A DNA stretch of 64,000 bases, taken from Paludibaculum fermentans (lineage in GTDB: Bacteria; Acidobacteriota; Terriglobia; Bryobacterales; Bryobacteraceae). Below are positions 36,590 to 45,695 of the stretch, piece after piece. A model generated the notes under the pieces. The model saw nothing but the letters and a program-made list of their open reading frames with translations, made no database searches and was not told the DNA's origin. The stretch spans positions 2,666,001-2,730,000 of the forward strand of contig NZ_CP063849.1 of NCBI RefSeq assembly GCF_015277775.1. Reading direction: 5' to 3'. The translations under genes were made by a program, and so were the position numbers. Within the stretch, counting starts at the first letter, position 1, and each line of letters opens with the position of its first letter.

Positions 36590-36937
36590 CACCCTTCCCC
36601 TCCCTGCGGCTTCCGGCTTGGGCCGGTACCTCCGATTGTAAATCTGATTCCGTTTCACTGAGTTTACGGCTGTCGCTCGCGCCGGAAAGCCGGCAACAAG
36701 GATGGGCCGCAACGAATCCGGCGTTGAGCCGGTTTCGGCAGGCGAAGAGGCGGAGCCATCTCTCTATTGCCGTCTGTTCGCCCGGACGGCGGGCTGGACC
36801 TCCGCCACGGACTTTTCGGAACGGCGTTCGAAAGACACCACTGATTTTGATTTCACAAATTCCGCTTTGCGGTTAGCCTGGACTTGGCGCAGTGTGGCGG
36901 TCTGGTTCAACTGCCTGCGTCTCTGGAGGCTCGTTCC
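36590..36937. other. intergenic region between divergent genes
   Basis: Probably contains the promoters of gnd and of the membrane protein at 36938. No motif is strong enough to name. Confidence 0.3.
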
Positions 36938-37570
36938 ATGCAAACGCTAAGAAGGAATTGGTGGCTGCTGGCAATTTGCGGGCTACTCACCGCGGCACTC
37001 GCCGCGGCGTGCTCGTTCATGCAGGCGCCCGACGGGTCGTTGGTCTGGCGGCATGCCGCCGTGCGGGGAACAACCGACATTCTGGGGCGGTGGGCATTGG
37101 CGGCCGGCCTGTGCACCGTGGCGGCAGGCGTCTGGCGCCTGGGCCGGAGCCTGTGCTGGCCATTGATGATCAACGGCCTGGCGCTGGGCGCGCTGGGTGT
37201 GATGTTGCTTGGCATGTTCGGCGCGGGTGTCTTGTTCCGCACAATCGCGGGGCTGATGGTAGTCATGGCGCTGGGCCTGGCAGCGCTGATGCTGTCGGCG
37301 GTCAGGGGTCTGCGGCGGAGTGCCGTGAGTCTGTGGCTGCTGGGGCTGGCCTTCGCCGGGTCCCTTGTGTATGCGCTGGCGTTTGCAGTGATGAAGCCGG
37401 TGCCGGAAACACATTCGGAGCTCCTCTGGGTGGGGTCGTACTTTGGATTCCAGGCCGTGTGTTTCCTGGGACTGGCGTGGCGCTTACGGGCAATTGGAGT
37501 TTCCCGGGATGGCCGCTGGGCGATGGGGCCTCTAGGGGGCAACGCCTCCTGGATCACGCTTCGCCACTGA
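36938..37570 (+). CDS. hypothetical multi-pass membrane protein
   Basis: A 210-aa protein from ATG 36938, with GGAGG nine bases upstream. About six transmembrane helices are visible (around 8-25, 48-65, 73-95, 97-117, 127-150 and 163-180). A short soluble tail ends in SWITLRH. The layout of six helices without charged loops resembles HdeD/DUF308-type or similar small membrane families, but no diagnostic motif was found. Monocistronic. Confidence 0.65.
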   Translation: MQTLRRNWWLLAICGLLTAALAAACSFMQAPDGSLVWRHAAVRGTTDILGRWALAAGLCTVAAGVWRLGRSLCWPLMINGLALGALGVMLLGMFGAGVLFRTIAGLMVVMALGLAALMLSAVRGLRRSAVSLWLLGLAFAGSLVYALAFAVMKPVPETHSELLWVGSYFGFQAVCFLGLAWRLRAIGVSRDGRWAMGPLGGNASWITLRH

Positions 37571-37624
37571 TCCGCGTCGGCGCGGAGCATTCCCAGCCTT
37601 CGTTCCTATGCGAAGATCCACGAC

Positions 37625-40357
37625 TTAGTCATGCCGCAGGGCCACCAGCGGATCAATGCGCGACGCGCGCCGGGCCGGCCCATAGCCGGCGAGACACGCG
37701 GCGCTCAGCAGGACGGCTCCAGCCAGCGCCATGGTGCCCGGATCGTTGGGCTGGGTCCCGAACAGCAGCGATTTGACAAGCCTCGTCGCCGCCAGCGTGA
37801 CCGGCACGCTGATCGCGAGTCCCACCGCGGCCAGCAGTAGGACCCGCCGCAGCACCATCCATACCATGGTGCCGCGTTGCGCGCCCAAAGCCATGCGGAG
37901 GCCGATCTCTCCGAACTGCCGTGTCACGTTATAGGACATCGTCCCGTAGAGGCCCACGCACGCGGTGAGCAGGGCGAGAATCGCGAAGCCCGTGCAGAGT
38001 CTCGCGAACATGACTTCCCGGCTGATCGTTCGGTCGATCTCCGCCGCCTGTGTGATCACGTTGGTGACAGGCATCGAGGCATCCGCCTCCCGCACAATCT
38101 CATGCACACTGGTGACATATCTCAGCGGATCACCCGCGGTGCGCAGCGCGTAGGTCACACCCTCCGGAGAAGCTTGGCTGGCCGCGATGAACACGGTCAT
38201 TGCTTTCGAATCTCCAGACTTCAGGCCGCCATTCCGCAGATTCCCCGACACGCCGACGATTTCCACCTCTCGCTTGTCATCCACCAGCGTAATGCGCTGT
38301 CCCACCGGATTCTCATTCGGGAAGTACGTCCGCGCCAGCCGTTCGCTGATCACCGCAACGGCTTTGGAGCCCTGCTCGTCACGATCGTCGATCTCCCGTC
38401 CCGCCAGGATCGGGATCTGCATCGTCGTGAGAAAACGCGGTCCGGCGGTCATGACACTTGCGCCATCGATCGCAACAGAGCCGATCTTCATGGCGCCCCT
38501 GTACGTCTTCCCGGCATGGCCGGCGCTGATGATGGAGGACTGGGCAAGAGTTGCGCTGCTCACGCCGGGGATCGACTCGAAGCGCTTACGCAACTCCGCG
38601 TAGAACGTAGCGATCTCCGGATCGCGATGGCCGGTCTGTCGTGCATTCAGGGAGAACAGCAGGATGTTCTCTCGGGCATATCCCAGTTGAACGGAGTGCA
38701 GCTTGTCGAGTGTCTGGACGAACAGCCCCGCGGCAACCAGGATGAGAAAAGACATCGCGATCTGCGCGACAACCAGGACGTGCTGCGTGCGCTGGCGTGC
38801 TGCGCCCCCGCGGCCATCCTTCAGCGCCGGGATGACGTCCGGACGCGTCGACTGAATCGCGGGTACGAGGCCGAAGACAAGGCCGCATACCACTGAGAGC
38901 GCCGCTGTCACGATCAGCACGTGCCAGTTCAATTCCGCATGCAGGGTAAAGTCCTCCCGTCCCCTGGAGAACAGGAATGTCAGCCAGCGCACACCCCAGA
39001 CCGCAAATAGGACTCCGAGTGCCCCGCCCAGCGACGCCAGCATCACACACTCGGTCAGCAACTGGCGCACCACGCGCAGCCGTCCTGCGCCCAGGCTCAG
39101 CCGGATCGCCATTTCGCGGCGTCGCGCGGCGGCCCTGGCCAACAGCAGATTGGCAAGGTTCACGCACGTGATCGCCAGGATCAACCCCACCATCGCGAGC
39201 AGCACGTAGAGCGGCTTCGAATACTCGCGGCGCAACTGCCCCAGCCCGGCGGCCCCGGGATTCAGAATCATCGCGGGCAGCTTGGCGCGCTCACCGTCAC
39301 TCTTCGCAGTGCCGGCAACCCATTGACGGAACCGCGGAGCCAGCACCGCCTGCGCCTGGGCCATGCTGACTCCCGGACGCAGGCGGCCCATCATTTCGAG
39401 CCAGTAGAAGTTTTCGTCGCCAAACATCTGAGCTGACGCCGGGCCTTCCACCAGCACGCTCGAGTGCAAGGGGAGGTAAAGATCCGGCACCGACGCGGGG
39501 TCGACTCCGAAGAACTCAGGCGGAGTAACGCCGATCACCGTGAAGGCCACATTGTCGACAAGAATCGCCTGTCCGATCGCTGCCGGCGCCCCGCCAAAGC
39601 GATTCTGGCTCGCGGCAAAACTGATGACGGCCACCGGTGCCGCCCCCGCCCGGTCGTCTTCCGCTTCGATCAGGCGGCCCGCGGCCGGCGCAACGGCCAG
39701 GCCGCGGAAATACTCTCCGCTGACATACTCCGTGGCGGCGCTCACCGCCTGCCCGCGGACGGCCAGGTTGTGTTTACGTCCATTGAAGTACCCGAAAAGC
39801 GTGGAAAAGGCCGCGGTCTCCTGGCGCAGCGTCTCGAACGCGGGGTAAGGAAACATTCCGGTCACCAATGCGCCTCTGTCTCCCGGCCAGAGAATGCCCT
39901 GGATCCCGTGCACGACGTGGACCCATTCCTTGCTGGCGTTCTGTGGCGGCTGGCTCGTCCAGTTCAACACCACCAGCGACTCGGGCTCGGCCACCGGCAG
40001 CGCGCGCATCAGAATCGACTCCATCAGGCTGTAGATGGCGGTATTGGCCCCGATGCCCAGCGCCAGCGACAGGATCGCCAGCGCGCTGAAGGCCTTGTTG
40101 GAGGTCATCGTGCGCCAGCCGTAGCGGATATCCTGGCCCAGTTCCGATAAATATCGTGTCATCCAAATCTCCCGCGACTCTTCCTGCTTCAACGTGACGT
40201 TGCCAAACCGGCGGCGCGCCTCCGCCTGGGCCCGCTCCGCCGTCATGCCCCCGGCTTCCAGTTCCGCCGCCTTTTCCGCCAGGTGGAGCTCCATCTCCTC
40301 CTGCAGCGCCGCGCCGCGCCTCGCGCTATCCATCCAATACCTCAGCCGCCTTAACAC
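37625..40357 (-). CDS. MacB/FtsX-type duplicated permease (ADOP family)
   Basis: A 910-aa inner-membrane protein starting at GTG 40357, with GGAGTAAGG just upstream. Residues 1-75 form the short helical N-terminal domain found in these acidobacterial permeases (EEMELHLAEKAAELEAGGM, then EARRRFGNVT). Then come a first helix (FSALAILSLALGIGANTAIY), a MacB-type periplasmic domain, three helices with an FtsX motif (about 380-480), and a second periplasmic domain and FtsX block to the C-terminus (GLRMALGAQRGTMVWMVLRR). No ATPase gene is adjacent, as is usual for this orphan family. The PadR regulator ends five bases upstream, so they form one operon. Confidence 0.92.
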   Translation of the reverse strand: MLRRLRYWMDSARRGAALQEEMELHLAEKAAELEAGGMTAERAQAEARRRFGNVTLKQEESREIWMTRYLSELGQDIRYGWRTMTSNKAFSALAILSLALGIGANTAIYSLMESILMRALPVAEPESLVVLNWTSQPPQNASKEWVHVVHGIQGILWPGDRGALVTGMFPYPAFETLRQETAAFSTLFGYFNGRKHNLAVRGQAVSAATEYVSGEYFRGLAVAPAAGRLIEAEDDRAGAAPVAVISFAASQNRFGGAPAAIGQAILVDNVAFTVIGVTPPEFFGVDPASVPDLYLPLHSSVLVEGPASAQMFGDENFYWLEMMGRLRPGVSMAQAQAVLAPRFRQWVAGTAKSDGERAKLPAMILNPGAAGLGQLRREYSKPLYVLLAMVGLILAITCVNLANLLLARAAARRREMAIRLSLGAGRLRVVRQLLTECVMLASLGGALGVLFAVWGVRWLTFLFSRGREDFTLHAELNWHVLIVTAALSVVCGLVFGLVPAIQSTRPDVIPALKDGRGGAARQRTQHVLVVAQIAMSFLILVAAGLFVQTLDKLHSVQLGYARENILLFSLNARQTGHRDPEIATFYAELRKRFESIPGVSSATLAQSSIISAGHAGKTYRGAMKIGSVAIDGASVMTAGPRFLTTMQIPILAGREIDDRDEQGSKAVAVISERLARTYFPNENPVGQRITLVDDKREVEIVGVSGNLRNGGLKSGDSKAMTVFIAASQASPEGVTYALRTAGDPLRYVTSVHEIVREADASMPVTNVITQAAEIDRTISREVMFARLCTGFAILALLTACVGLYGTMSYNVTRQFGEIGLRMALGAQRGTMVWMVLRRVLLLAAVGLAISVPVTLAATRLVKSLLFGTQPNDPGTMALAGAVLLSAACLAGYGPARRASRIDPLVALRHD

Positions 40358-40362
40358 GTGCC

Positions 40363-40701
40363 TTACTCCATCCCCATCACGTGCGCAATCGCCAGCGTGA
40401 GTTTGGCGTACTGCCGGGTCTCAATCGCCAGTTGCTTGCGGCCCTCCACCGTGATCTTGTAAATCCTCGCCCGCCGGTTGTTCGACGTCACACCCCAGTC
40501 GCCCTCGATCCAGCCGTTGAGCTCCAGCCGCTGCAGAGCGGGGTACAACGACCCCTCTTCAATCAGCAGCTCATTGCCCGACGATTGTTGAATGAACTGG
40601 ACAATGCCATAGCCATGCAGGTCGCGCAGCGACAGCGTCCGCAGGATCAACATGTCCAGCGAACCAGGCAATGAGTCGTTCTTTTTCGGTTTGCGTCCCA
40701 T
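40363..40701 (-). CDS. PadR-family transcriptional regulator
   Basis: A 112-aa repressor with the PadR winged helix: LPGSLDMLILRTLSLRDLHG, YGIVQFIQ, IEEGSLYPALQRLELNGWIE, then RRARIYKITVEGRKQL. PadR proteins repress neighbouring transporter genes and release DNA on ligand binding. It is the first gene of an operon with the ADOP permease. A 14-bp perfect palindrome directly abuts its ATG, so autorepression is likely. A second, altered copy lies at 40762-41598. Confidence 0.93.
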   Translation of the reverse strand: MGRKPKKNDSLPGSLDMLILRTLSLRDLHGYGIVQFIQQSSGNELLIEEGSLYPALQRLELNGWIEGDWGVTSNNRRARIYKITVEGRKQLAIETRQYAKLTLAIAHVMGME

Positions 40702-40702
40702 A

Positions 40703-40716
40703 CTAAGAATTCTTAG
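40703..40716. promoter_or_regulatory. palindromic operator of the PadR/permease operon
   Basis: CTAAGAATTCTTAG is a perfect 14-bp palindrome separated from the regulator's ATG by one base. The complementary strand reads CTTAGTATG into the gene, the same string found at the start of the third PadR gene at 45695. Its place on the start codon implies a very short or absent 5' leader. Confidence 0.6.
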
Positions 40717-40761
40717 CTTACGGCCATGTGTTGATGCGAGTCAAGGTGGAATTGGTCCCGC

Positions 40762-41598
40762 TTACTGGCCGGCCGGCGGCTGCGACCGCGGTCCGTTCGG
40801 GGTCACCAGCGGATGGTAGGGCGCGAGGAGAGCGGCGTACGATTTTCGCAACGCGCGGATCCCTTCCGTGGTGCGCTCCAGCACAATCATATTGGCACTC
40901 CGGTTCTGCTCGCCGGCGAATCGCACCGCATTCAACCGCTTCTGCTTCTCAGCATCGTAGCAACGAACGGCCATTTGGACCGCGGGCTCTGTACCGTTTA
41001 CGACCAGTAGATTGCCAAACGGCAGGACGACTCGCACCAGATCACCGGCTCTGTCGAGACCGGCCGCCCAGGCCGCGCCCGCCTTAAGCCCGAACCTGGA
41101 ACGGTCGCTGATGAAACAGACAAGGTGGAGCGGGATCCCCGCATCTTTGGCCGCGTCCCGGATCAACGGAGGCATGGGATCGCAGTCGCGCTTCGGATCG
41201 AAAACATCGTACCTGGCAGGTTGCCCGGAAACGGCCAGGGAGGTGCACACGATCGCAAAATACGCTGAGCGTTTCGCCAGCGTGCGACCGCACGCCACCT
41301 CCGCGTTCTGCCCGGTTTCAAGCGCCACCTGTTCGCGGCCAGCCGCCGTGAGACTGTAGATTCTCGTCCGCCGGTTCTTCCCGGCCATTCTCCAGACACC
41401 GTCGATCCAGCCATTGAGCTCCAACCGCTGCAGGGCGGGGTACAACCAGCCCTCCTCTACGAGCAACTCGTGGCCGCACGATTGCTGGATGAACTGGACG
41501 ATGCCATACCCATGGAGGTCGCCTGGCAACAGGGTCCGCAGAATCAACCGGTCCAGCGAACCGCGCAGCGAATCATTCGTCTGTGCCATGAGTTCCAT
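40762..41598 (-). CDS. chimeric PadR regulator with extra C-terminal domain
   Basis: A 278-aa protein. Residues 1-95 are a PadR domain nearly identical in pattern to the regulator at 40363 (LHGYGIVQFIQQSCGHELLV, then EEGWLYPALQRLELNGWIDG). After ETGQNAEVACGRTLAKR the sequence switches to a hydrophobic, signal-like segment (SAYFAIVCTSLAVSGQP) and about 160 residues of unrecognised alpha/beta sequence (AGIPLHLVCFISDRSRFG, then LPFGNLLVVNGTEPAVQMAV). It looks like a duplicated padR gene fused in frame to the remains of another secreted-protein gene. No permease follows it. Whether it still binds DNA is open, though its helix-turn-helix and winged part look intact. Confidence 0.75.
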   Translation of the reverse strand: MELMAQTNDSLRGSLDRLILRTLLPGDLHGYGIVQFIQQSCGHELLVEEGWLYPALQRLELNGWIDGVWRMAGKNRRTRIYSLTAAGREQVALETGQNAEVACGRTLAKRSAYFAIVCTSLAVSGQPARYDVFDPKRDCDPMPPLIRDAAKDAGIPLHLVCFISDRSRFGLKAGAAWAAGLDRAGDLVRVVLPFGNLLVVNGTEPAVQMAVRCYDAEKQKRLNAVRFAGEQNRSANMIVLERTTEGIRALRKSYAALLAPYHPLVTPNGPRSQPPAGQ

Positions 41599-41599
41599 A

Positions 41600-41613
41600 C
41601 CAAGAATTCTTAG
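41600..41613. promoter_or_regulatory. copy of the PadR operator upstream of the chimeric PadR
   Basis: CCAAGAATTCTTAG is the same operator as at 40703-40716 with one changed base. It sits one base upstream of the chimeric gene's ATG. Since the two genes and their operators derive from one duplication, the regulators may cross-control each other. Confidence 0.5.
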
Positions 41614-41873
41614 CTTATGGCTCCGACCTTGGGCGAGTCAAGTTCAAATCGTTGAGCCCCGCCAGGGCAGCCCCGCCCGCCCCTTAAACGCCCGCAATCC
41701 GCTCCACCCCCGTTTGCGCACGCCCATCCCCACCGGTGCGTCTCAGGCCCAAAGTAAATTTCGTAGTTGATCTAAGGTTTTTCCCGGATCTGCCGATCGC
41801 TGGTTCAGTGGCACCCATCAGTGCGTGCCGCCAGAGAGTCCTCATCCTCAGTAAACGGAGAGACCTACCAGCC

Positions 41874-42617
41874 ATGCATTCCGAGCCGGCCGATCGATAC
41901 CTTTGTTCCAAACTCGTTTCCATCCAACTGCCGGCAGCCGGCGGGGCAGAGCGGGTAATCGACGGAAATCTGGAGGAAATCAGCCCCTGCGGAGCCTATC
42001 TGAACGTGGAGGAGCCCATCCACACGCAGCTCTCCATGCGTTTCAGCTGCTCAGACAATCAGGGCCAGCACGAGTTTGCTGGGGTGGTCACCGGCTCCTC
42101 ACGGGATCCTGATACCGGTTACTACATTGAGATGCAGTTCCATCCAGGCACCACCTGGTCGCCGGCAGCCTTCCATCCCAATCACATGATTCGAGCCAGC
42201 GCCGTCCTGGGGCTCGCTCCCGCGGAGGCCGCCCCGCCGGCAGTAGGTTGTGACCGGGGGGTCTGCCCGAAAGAAGTCCTTTCCGAGTTGCTTGAGCCGC
42301 AAACGCCCCTCTCCGGCAGAGTCCGGGCCGCTGCGCGAAAGGTCGCGTCGCTCTGCGGAGCCATGTCCGACAAGGAAGCGGCTGGTTGCTTCAGTACCCT
42401 CTTCGGCGCAGGCCCGGAATGCCGTCTCTTCGCCGAATTCAAGGAATCCTATACGCAGGGACGCAAACGCGACTCGCGCCCGCACCACCGGACCCTCCGT
42501 ACGCAGTTCAAAGGAATGATGCAACTGGCCAATGCCATTGCCCCCGAAGTGGTCCGCTCCAAAGGCTGCGCGGAGTCACGCTCCACCTTCACCTCCATCC
42601 GCCTGTCCGGAAAATAG
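41874..42617 (+). CDS. PilZ-like domain protein
   Basis: A 247-aa protein from ATG 41874. Residues 1-100 resemble a PilZ domain: DRYLCSKLVSIQL, then GNLEEISPCGAYLNVEEPI and GYYIEMQF, the last two matching the PilZ pattern of a strand with [DN]-x-S-x-x-G-[AG]. PilZ domains bind cyclic di-GMP, but the N-terminal RxxxR ligand motif is not clear, so binding is uncertain. Residues 150-247 are helical and Cys-containing, with no recognised family. No signal peptide. It stands alone between the PadR copies and a dioxygenase gene. Confidence 0.6.
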   Translation: MHSEPADRYLCSKLVSIQLPAAGGAERVIDGNLEEISPCGAYLNVEEPIHTQLSMRFSCSDNQGQHEFAGVVTGSSRDPDTGYYIEMQFHPGTTWSPAAFHPNHMIRASAVLGLAPAEAAPPAVGCDRGVCPKEVLSELLEPQTPLSGRVRAAARKVASLCGAMSDKEAAGCFSTLFGAGPECRLFAEFKESYTQGRKRDSRPHHRTLRTQFKGMMQLANAIAPEVVRSKGCAESRSTFTSIRLSGK

Positions 42618-42752
42618 CCCCGGAAAGTGCAACTCGTGCCCAGTCGGGGCATCCTCCAGAACCGGGACTACCCTCGCCTTGGCCCGCTACGGCGCCGCCG
42701 TCCCCTCCCCCAAACTTGCGCACCAACAGGAACACTGGGGAAACTATCTTCC

Positions 42753-43550
42753 ATGGGCACACAGGGGACCCCGCCGTTTTCGCTAAGTCCGGCCGAAATC
42801 CAGTCCTTTATCGACGACGGCTTCGTCCGCATCGACGCCGCTTTTTCCCCGCAATGCGCCGCCGAAGCGCGAGCGATTCTTTGGCGCGACACCGGCTGCG
42901 CCCCCGATGAGCCCTCCACCTGGACTCGTCCCGTCATCCGCCTGGGTCAGTACGGCCAACCGCCCTTCCGCGAAGCCGCCAACACCCCCGTCCTGCACCG
43001 CGCCTTCGATCAACTCGCCGGCGCGGGTCGATGGCGGCCGCTAGAGACCCTCGGCACCTTCCCGGTGCGCTTCCCTGCCCCCGCCGATCCCGGCGATACC
43101 GGCTGGCACATCGACCCCAGCTTCGGCTACGAACACCCGGACTTTCTGGAATGGCGCGCCAACGTGACCAGCCAGGGACGCGCCCTGTTGCTCCTCTTCC
43201 TCTTCTCAGACATCGGCCCGGACGATGCCCCGACGCGCATCCGCCGCGGCTCCCATCTGGAAATTGCCCGTCAACTGGAGCCGGCCGGAGCCCCTGGACT
43301 GACCCTGCGCGCCCTCGCGGCCGACGGTTTCGCGAGCTCCAGCCACTGCCCGGAAACCCTGGCAACGGGACAGGCCGGCACGGTCTACGTCTGTCACCCC
43401 TTCCTGGTTCATGCCGCCCAAAGCCACCGCGGCCGGCATCCTCGCTTCCTGGCCCAGCCGCCGCTCCTCCCCCGCGAACCCCTCAAGCTCGAACGCGAGG
43501 ACGCCGCCTATTCCCCCGTCGAACTCGCCATCCGCAAGGCCCTGGCCTAG
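42753..43550 (+). CDS. phytanoyl-CoA dioxygenase (PhyH)-family oxygenase
   Basis: A 265-aa Fe(II)/2-oxoglutarate-dependent oxygenase from ATG 42753. Iron ligands are His119 and Asp121 in GWHIDPSFG and His220 in PFLVHAAQSH. Arg231 in HPRFLAQ is the likely 2-oxoglutarate ligand. LSPAEIQSFIDDGFVRID is the typical N-terminus. These enzymes hydroxylate small molecules, and the substrate cannot be named. The longer in-frame start adds 42 low-quality residues and was rejected. Confidence 0.88.
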   Translation: MGTQGTPPFSLSPAEIQSFIDDGFVRIDAAFSPQCAAEARAILWRDTGCAPDEPSTWTRPVIRLGQYGQPPFREAANTPVLHRAFDQLAGAGRWRPLETLGTFPVRFPAPADPGDTGWHIDPSFGYEHPDFLEWRANVTSQGRALLLLFLFSDIGPDDAPTRIRRGSHLEIARQLEPAGAPGLTLRALAADGFASSSHCPETLATGQAGTVYVCHPFLVHAAQSHRGRHPRFLAQPPLLPREPLKLEREDAAYSPVELAIRKALA

Positions 43551-43633
43551 CGGTAGACTCTTGACCCGCCTCCCGGAAAACGAAGCCCGCGAACGGGAAA
43601 GCGCCAAGACCTCTCGATTCACCCGCCCCCCTT

Positions 43634-44550
43634 TTATTGAGGGACTAACTCATCCGACAGCCCAGCCGCACGATTCTCCTCGGCAATGTGAATCGCTCCG
43701 GTGACATCCACCACAAAACTACGCTTACCCGCCTCTCCATGCTTACGGGGACGCGCCGAAAGCAAATAGTCCGTGACGAGCCCGTCCCAGTTCACGCGTC
43801 CGGGCAGGTAGCCGATTCGATAACTGCGGTCAGACAGAGCCCCACCACCAACCCCGCGTGGTCGGCATCGACCCACGCCCAGGCCGAGGGCGGGCCTAGA
43901 CGTTTTAAGGTGGCGGGAGATCCGAGAGGATACTGGCGCTGATACGTCTGCGGCATCTCGTGCAAACCGGTCAAGGACGAGCGCACCATGGCTTCTTGGA
44001 ATTTCGTCCCCATGCGAACGTCCCCTACCACGGCATCTTTCATGACACCCCAATCGACCTTCACATCGAAATCGCCGATGTCCCTATTCGCTTCGAACCC
44101 TGAGCCCACGTTTCCAGCAAGGAACGGGTACTCACCCGCGGGAAATGCTCTGAACTCGTAAAAGCTATCCGAGCGAATGGGCACCGTCATCTCAAAGGGA
44201 CAGGCGTCGCCCTGAAGCAGCGTAATCTTCGCGCTGAATGTTCGACTAGCCGGCGGTGGTGTCGTCTTCCCCGCGCCAAATAGGTGGGGACACGCCTCCT
44301 GGTCAGCCGCAGGGAGCCCCCCAGCGGCCCCCTGCACCCGACAGGACCCCCTTCTCATCGCTCCGGACAGCGCTGAGCGCGTACGGTCCTTCCCGGACGT
44401 TCTCCATACGAAACTCGCCCGCCTGGTTGGTGATCGCGTGGTTCGCCGCGCGGATCTCCCGCTTCGACAAGGGAGTCACCATGGCCCTGCGGGCCGCCAA
44501 AGCGGAAGAAGCCGCCCCCACATCCCCAGTCCCTGAGCGGCAGCGACGGG
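43634..44550 (-). pseudogene. 3' part of a frameshifted secreted-protein gene
   Basis: Downstream of the frame that ends at 44551, recognisable protein continues in alternating frames. The first is AANHAITNQAGEFRMENVRE (about 44455-44345, a carboxypeptidase-regulatory motif). The second is a beta-sandwich-like piece ending FEANRDIGDFDVKVDW (about 44280-43900). The last reads GKRSFVVDVTGAIHIAEENR and stops at 43634-43636, resembling the C-terminus of DUF2950/pilin-like acidobacterial proteins. At least two or three frameshifts are needed to join them, so either one long gene has decayed or two adjacent ones have. A 33-bp tandem duplication lies at the first break. Confidence 0.5.
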
Positions 44551-45489
44551 CTACGCGGGCGTCTTCAATGGAGTGGGCCACGGACACCCACGCGTCTTCA
44601 ATGGAGTGGGCCACAGAAACACATCGGCTCGCGCAATACCACCGCAGGCCTCGCGAGTCCGAGTACCGGTGGCAGCTTCCGCCGCGAGCCCAACCAGATG
44701 CGGTTGCCCCTGCCCGTCGACATCAAAGGCAATCCGATTACTGGCCAGCGTCCGACTCTGGTGCACGCCGGCCCCGTAACCAGCCAGGAACTCATACTCG
44801 CCCGCCGACAGGTCGAACTGAAGCGAAACCTCGATACTCTGCCCAGGTCCCAGCTCGAAGGCTTTCTGGACCGCGACACCGGGCGACAGCCACAGGCGGA
44901 CAGTCCGGCTCCGCCCATTTACTGAGCAGGCTCCGGCGACTGGATGCTGATGCAGGAAGTTGATATTCGTACGCGTGACGGCAAGGCACGACGGGCCGTC
45001 CGAGGGACAGAAACACTCCACCTCCTGGCGCTTCGCCAGCAGGGTGGGCGCCAGCGCATCCATGTCGACGCCTCGCTTCGAGGTGCCGTTGTTCTTCAAT
45101 TCGAGGATCAGTTCCGGACCGCTGGCAGCCCGGAAGTTCGCGAACACCTTCAGCTCCAGATCATCGAGCAGGGGCGGCCGGCCGAACTGCACCGCCGTGG
45201 TTTCCTCGGAGGGCCCCAACACGGCCAGCTTGCGAATCAGCCCGTCTCCGGGGTTGATCGGCTGCCACACCTCCTTGGCGTCGATAAGCACCGCCTGATC
45301 GGCGTAGGGCCGCAGAAGTCCCTTCACCTGCTCGGAGATCTCCATCACGTAGGCACCGCCATAGAGATGACAGCCACCCCACCGGTCGAAGACAACGACA
45401 CCGTTGTACTTGCCGTCGCCGCGGATGCCGCCCGAAGCCGCAAGGACCAGCAGGCAACCCAGCAGCACCGATGCACGGCCTTTATTCAC
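44551..45489 (-). CDS. secreted protein, 5' part of a decayed gene
   Basis: A 312-codon frame from GTG 45489, with GAGGTGACGAGG just upstream. Signal peptide SVLLGCLLVLAASGGIRG (residues 7-24). The mature part begins NGVVVFDRWGGCHLYGGAYVM and continues beta-rich, including ELILELKNNGTSKRG and IEVSLQFDLSAGEYEFLAGY. The last residues repeat PWPTPLKT because of a 33-bp tandem duplication, after which the frame stops while domain-like sequence continues in other frames. It is probably the N-terminal portion of a once larger exported protein. Function unknown. Confidence 0.55.
   Translation of the reverse strand: MNKGRASVLLGCLLVLAASGGIRGDGKYNGVVVFDRWGGCHLYGGAYVMEISEQVKGLLRPYADQAVLIDAKEVWQPINPGDGLIRKLAVLGPSEETTAVQFGRPPLLDDLELKVFANFRAASGPELILELKNNGTSKRGVDMDALAPTLLAKRQEVECFCPSDGPSCLAVTRTNINFLHQHPVAGACSVNGRSRTVRLWLSPGVAVQKAFELGPGQSIEVSLQFDLSAGEYEFLAGYGAGVHQSRTLASNRIAFDVDGQGQPHLVGLAAEAATGTRTREACGGIARADVFLWPTPLKTRGCPWPTPLKTPA
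44559..44614. repeat. 33-bp tandem duplication at a frame break
   Basis: GCGTCTTCAATGGAGTGGG begins at 44559 and again at 44592, giving a period of 33. It sits at the end of the open frame of the decayed secreted protein. Confidence 0.8.
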
Positions 45490-45493
45490 GCCT

Positions 45494-45548
45494 CGTCACC
45501 TCATATCTCCCAAGAGACTTCGACGCCCGAAAACGCGCGGGCGTTACG
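45494..45548. repeat. upstream leader element with hairpin, copy 1
   Basis: A 55-bp element shared with 50589-50643. It includes a 7-bp stem, ACGCCCG (45523-45529) with CGGGCGT (45538-45544), and, reading toward the gene at 45489, the GAGGTGA ribosome-binding region. Likely the 5' untranslated leader of that gene. Confidence 0.55.
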
Positions 45549-45653
45549 GCCTGTGCAAGTCTGATGGGAACTCCGGTAAGGGATGCTCAAGTACTCTCGA
45601 CCACAAAAGCGCCATTCACGGGAAGTCTCACTGAGACCTAACCCCTCCAACAT

Positions 45654-45695
45654 TTGACAACTACTAAGCCATCTGTGTAGTAAGCTGTCTTAGTA
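45654..45695 (+). promoter_or_regulatory. promoter and PadR operator of the second permease operon
   Basis: TTGACA at 45654-45659 and TAGTAA at 45678-45683 are separated by 18 bases, a good housekeeping promoter. The inverted arms TACTAAG (45662-45668) and CTTAGTA (45689-45695) bracket the -10 box and reach the start codon. That is the expected layout for PadR autorepression. Confidence 0.6.

Noticed and set aside
35540-36661. 373-aa plus-strand frame opposite gnd
   Set aside because: Arg/His/Gln-rich antisense shadow.
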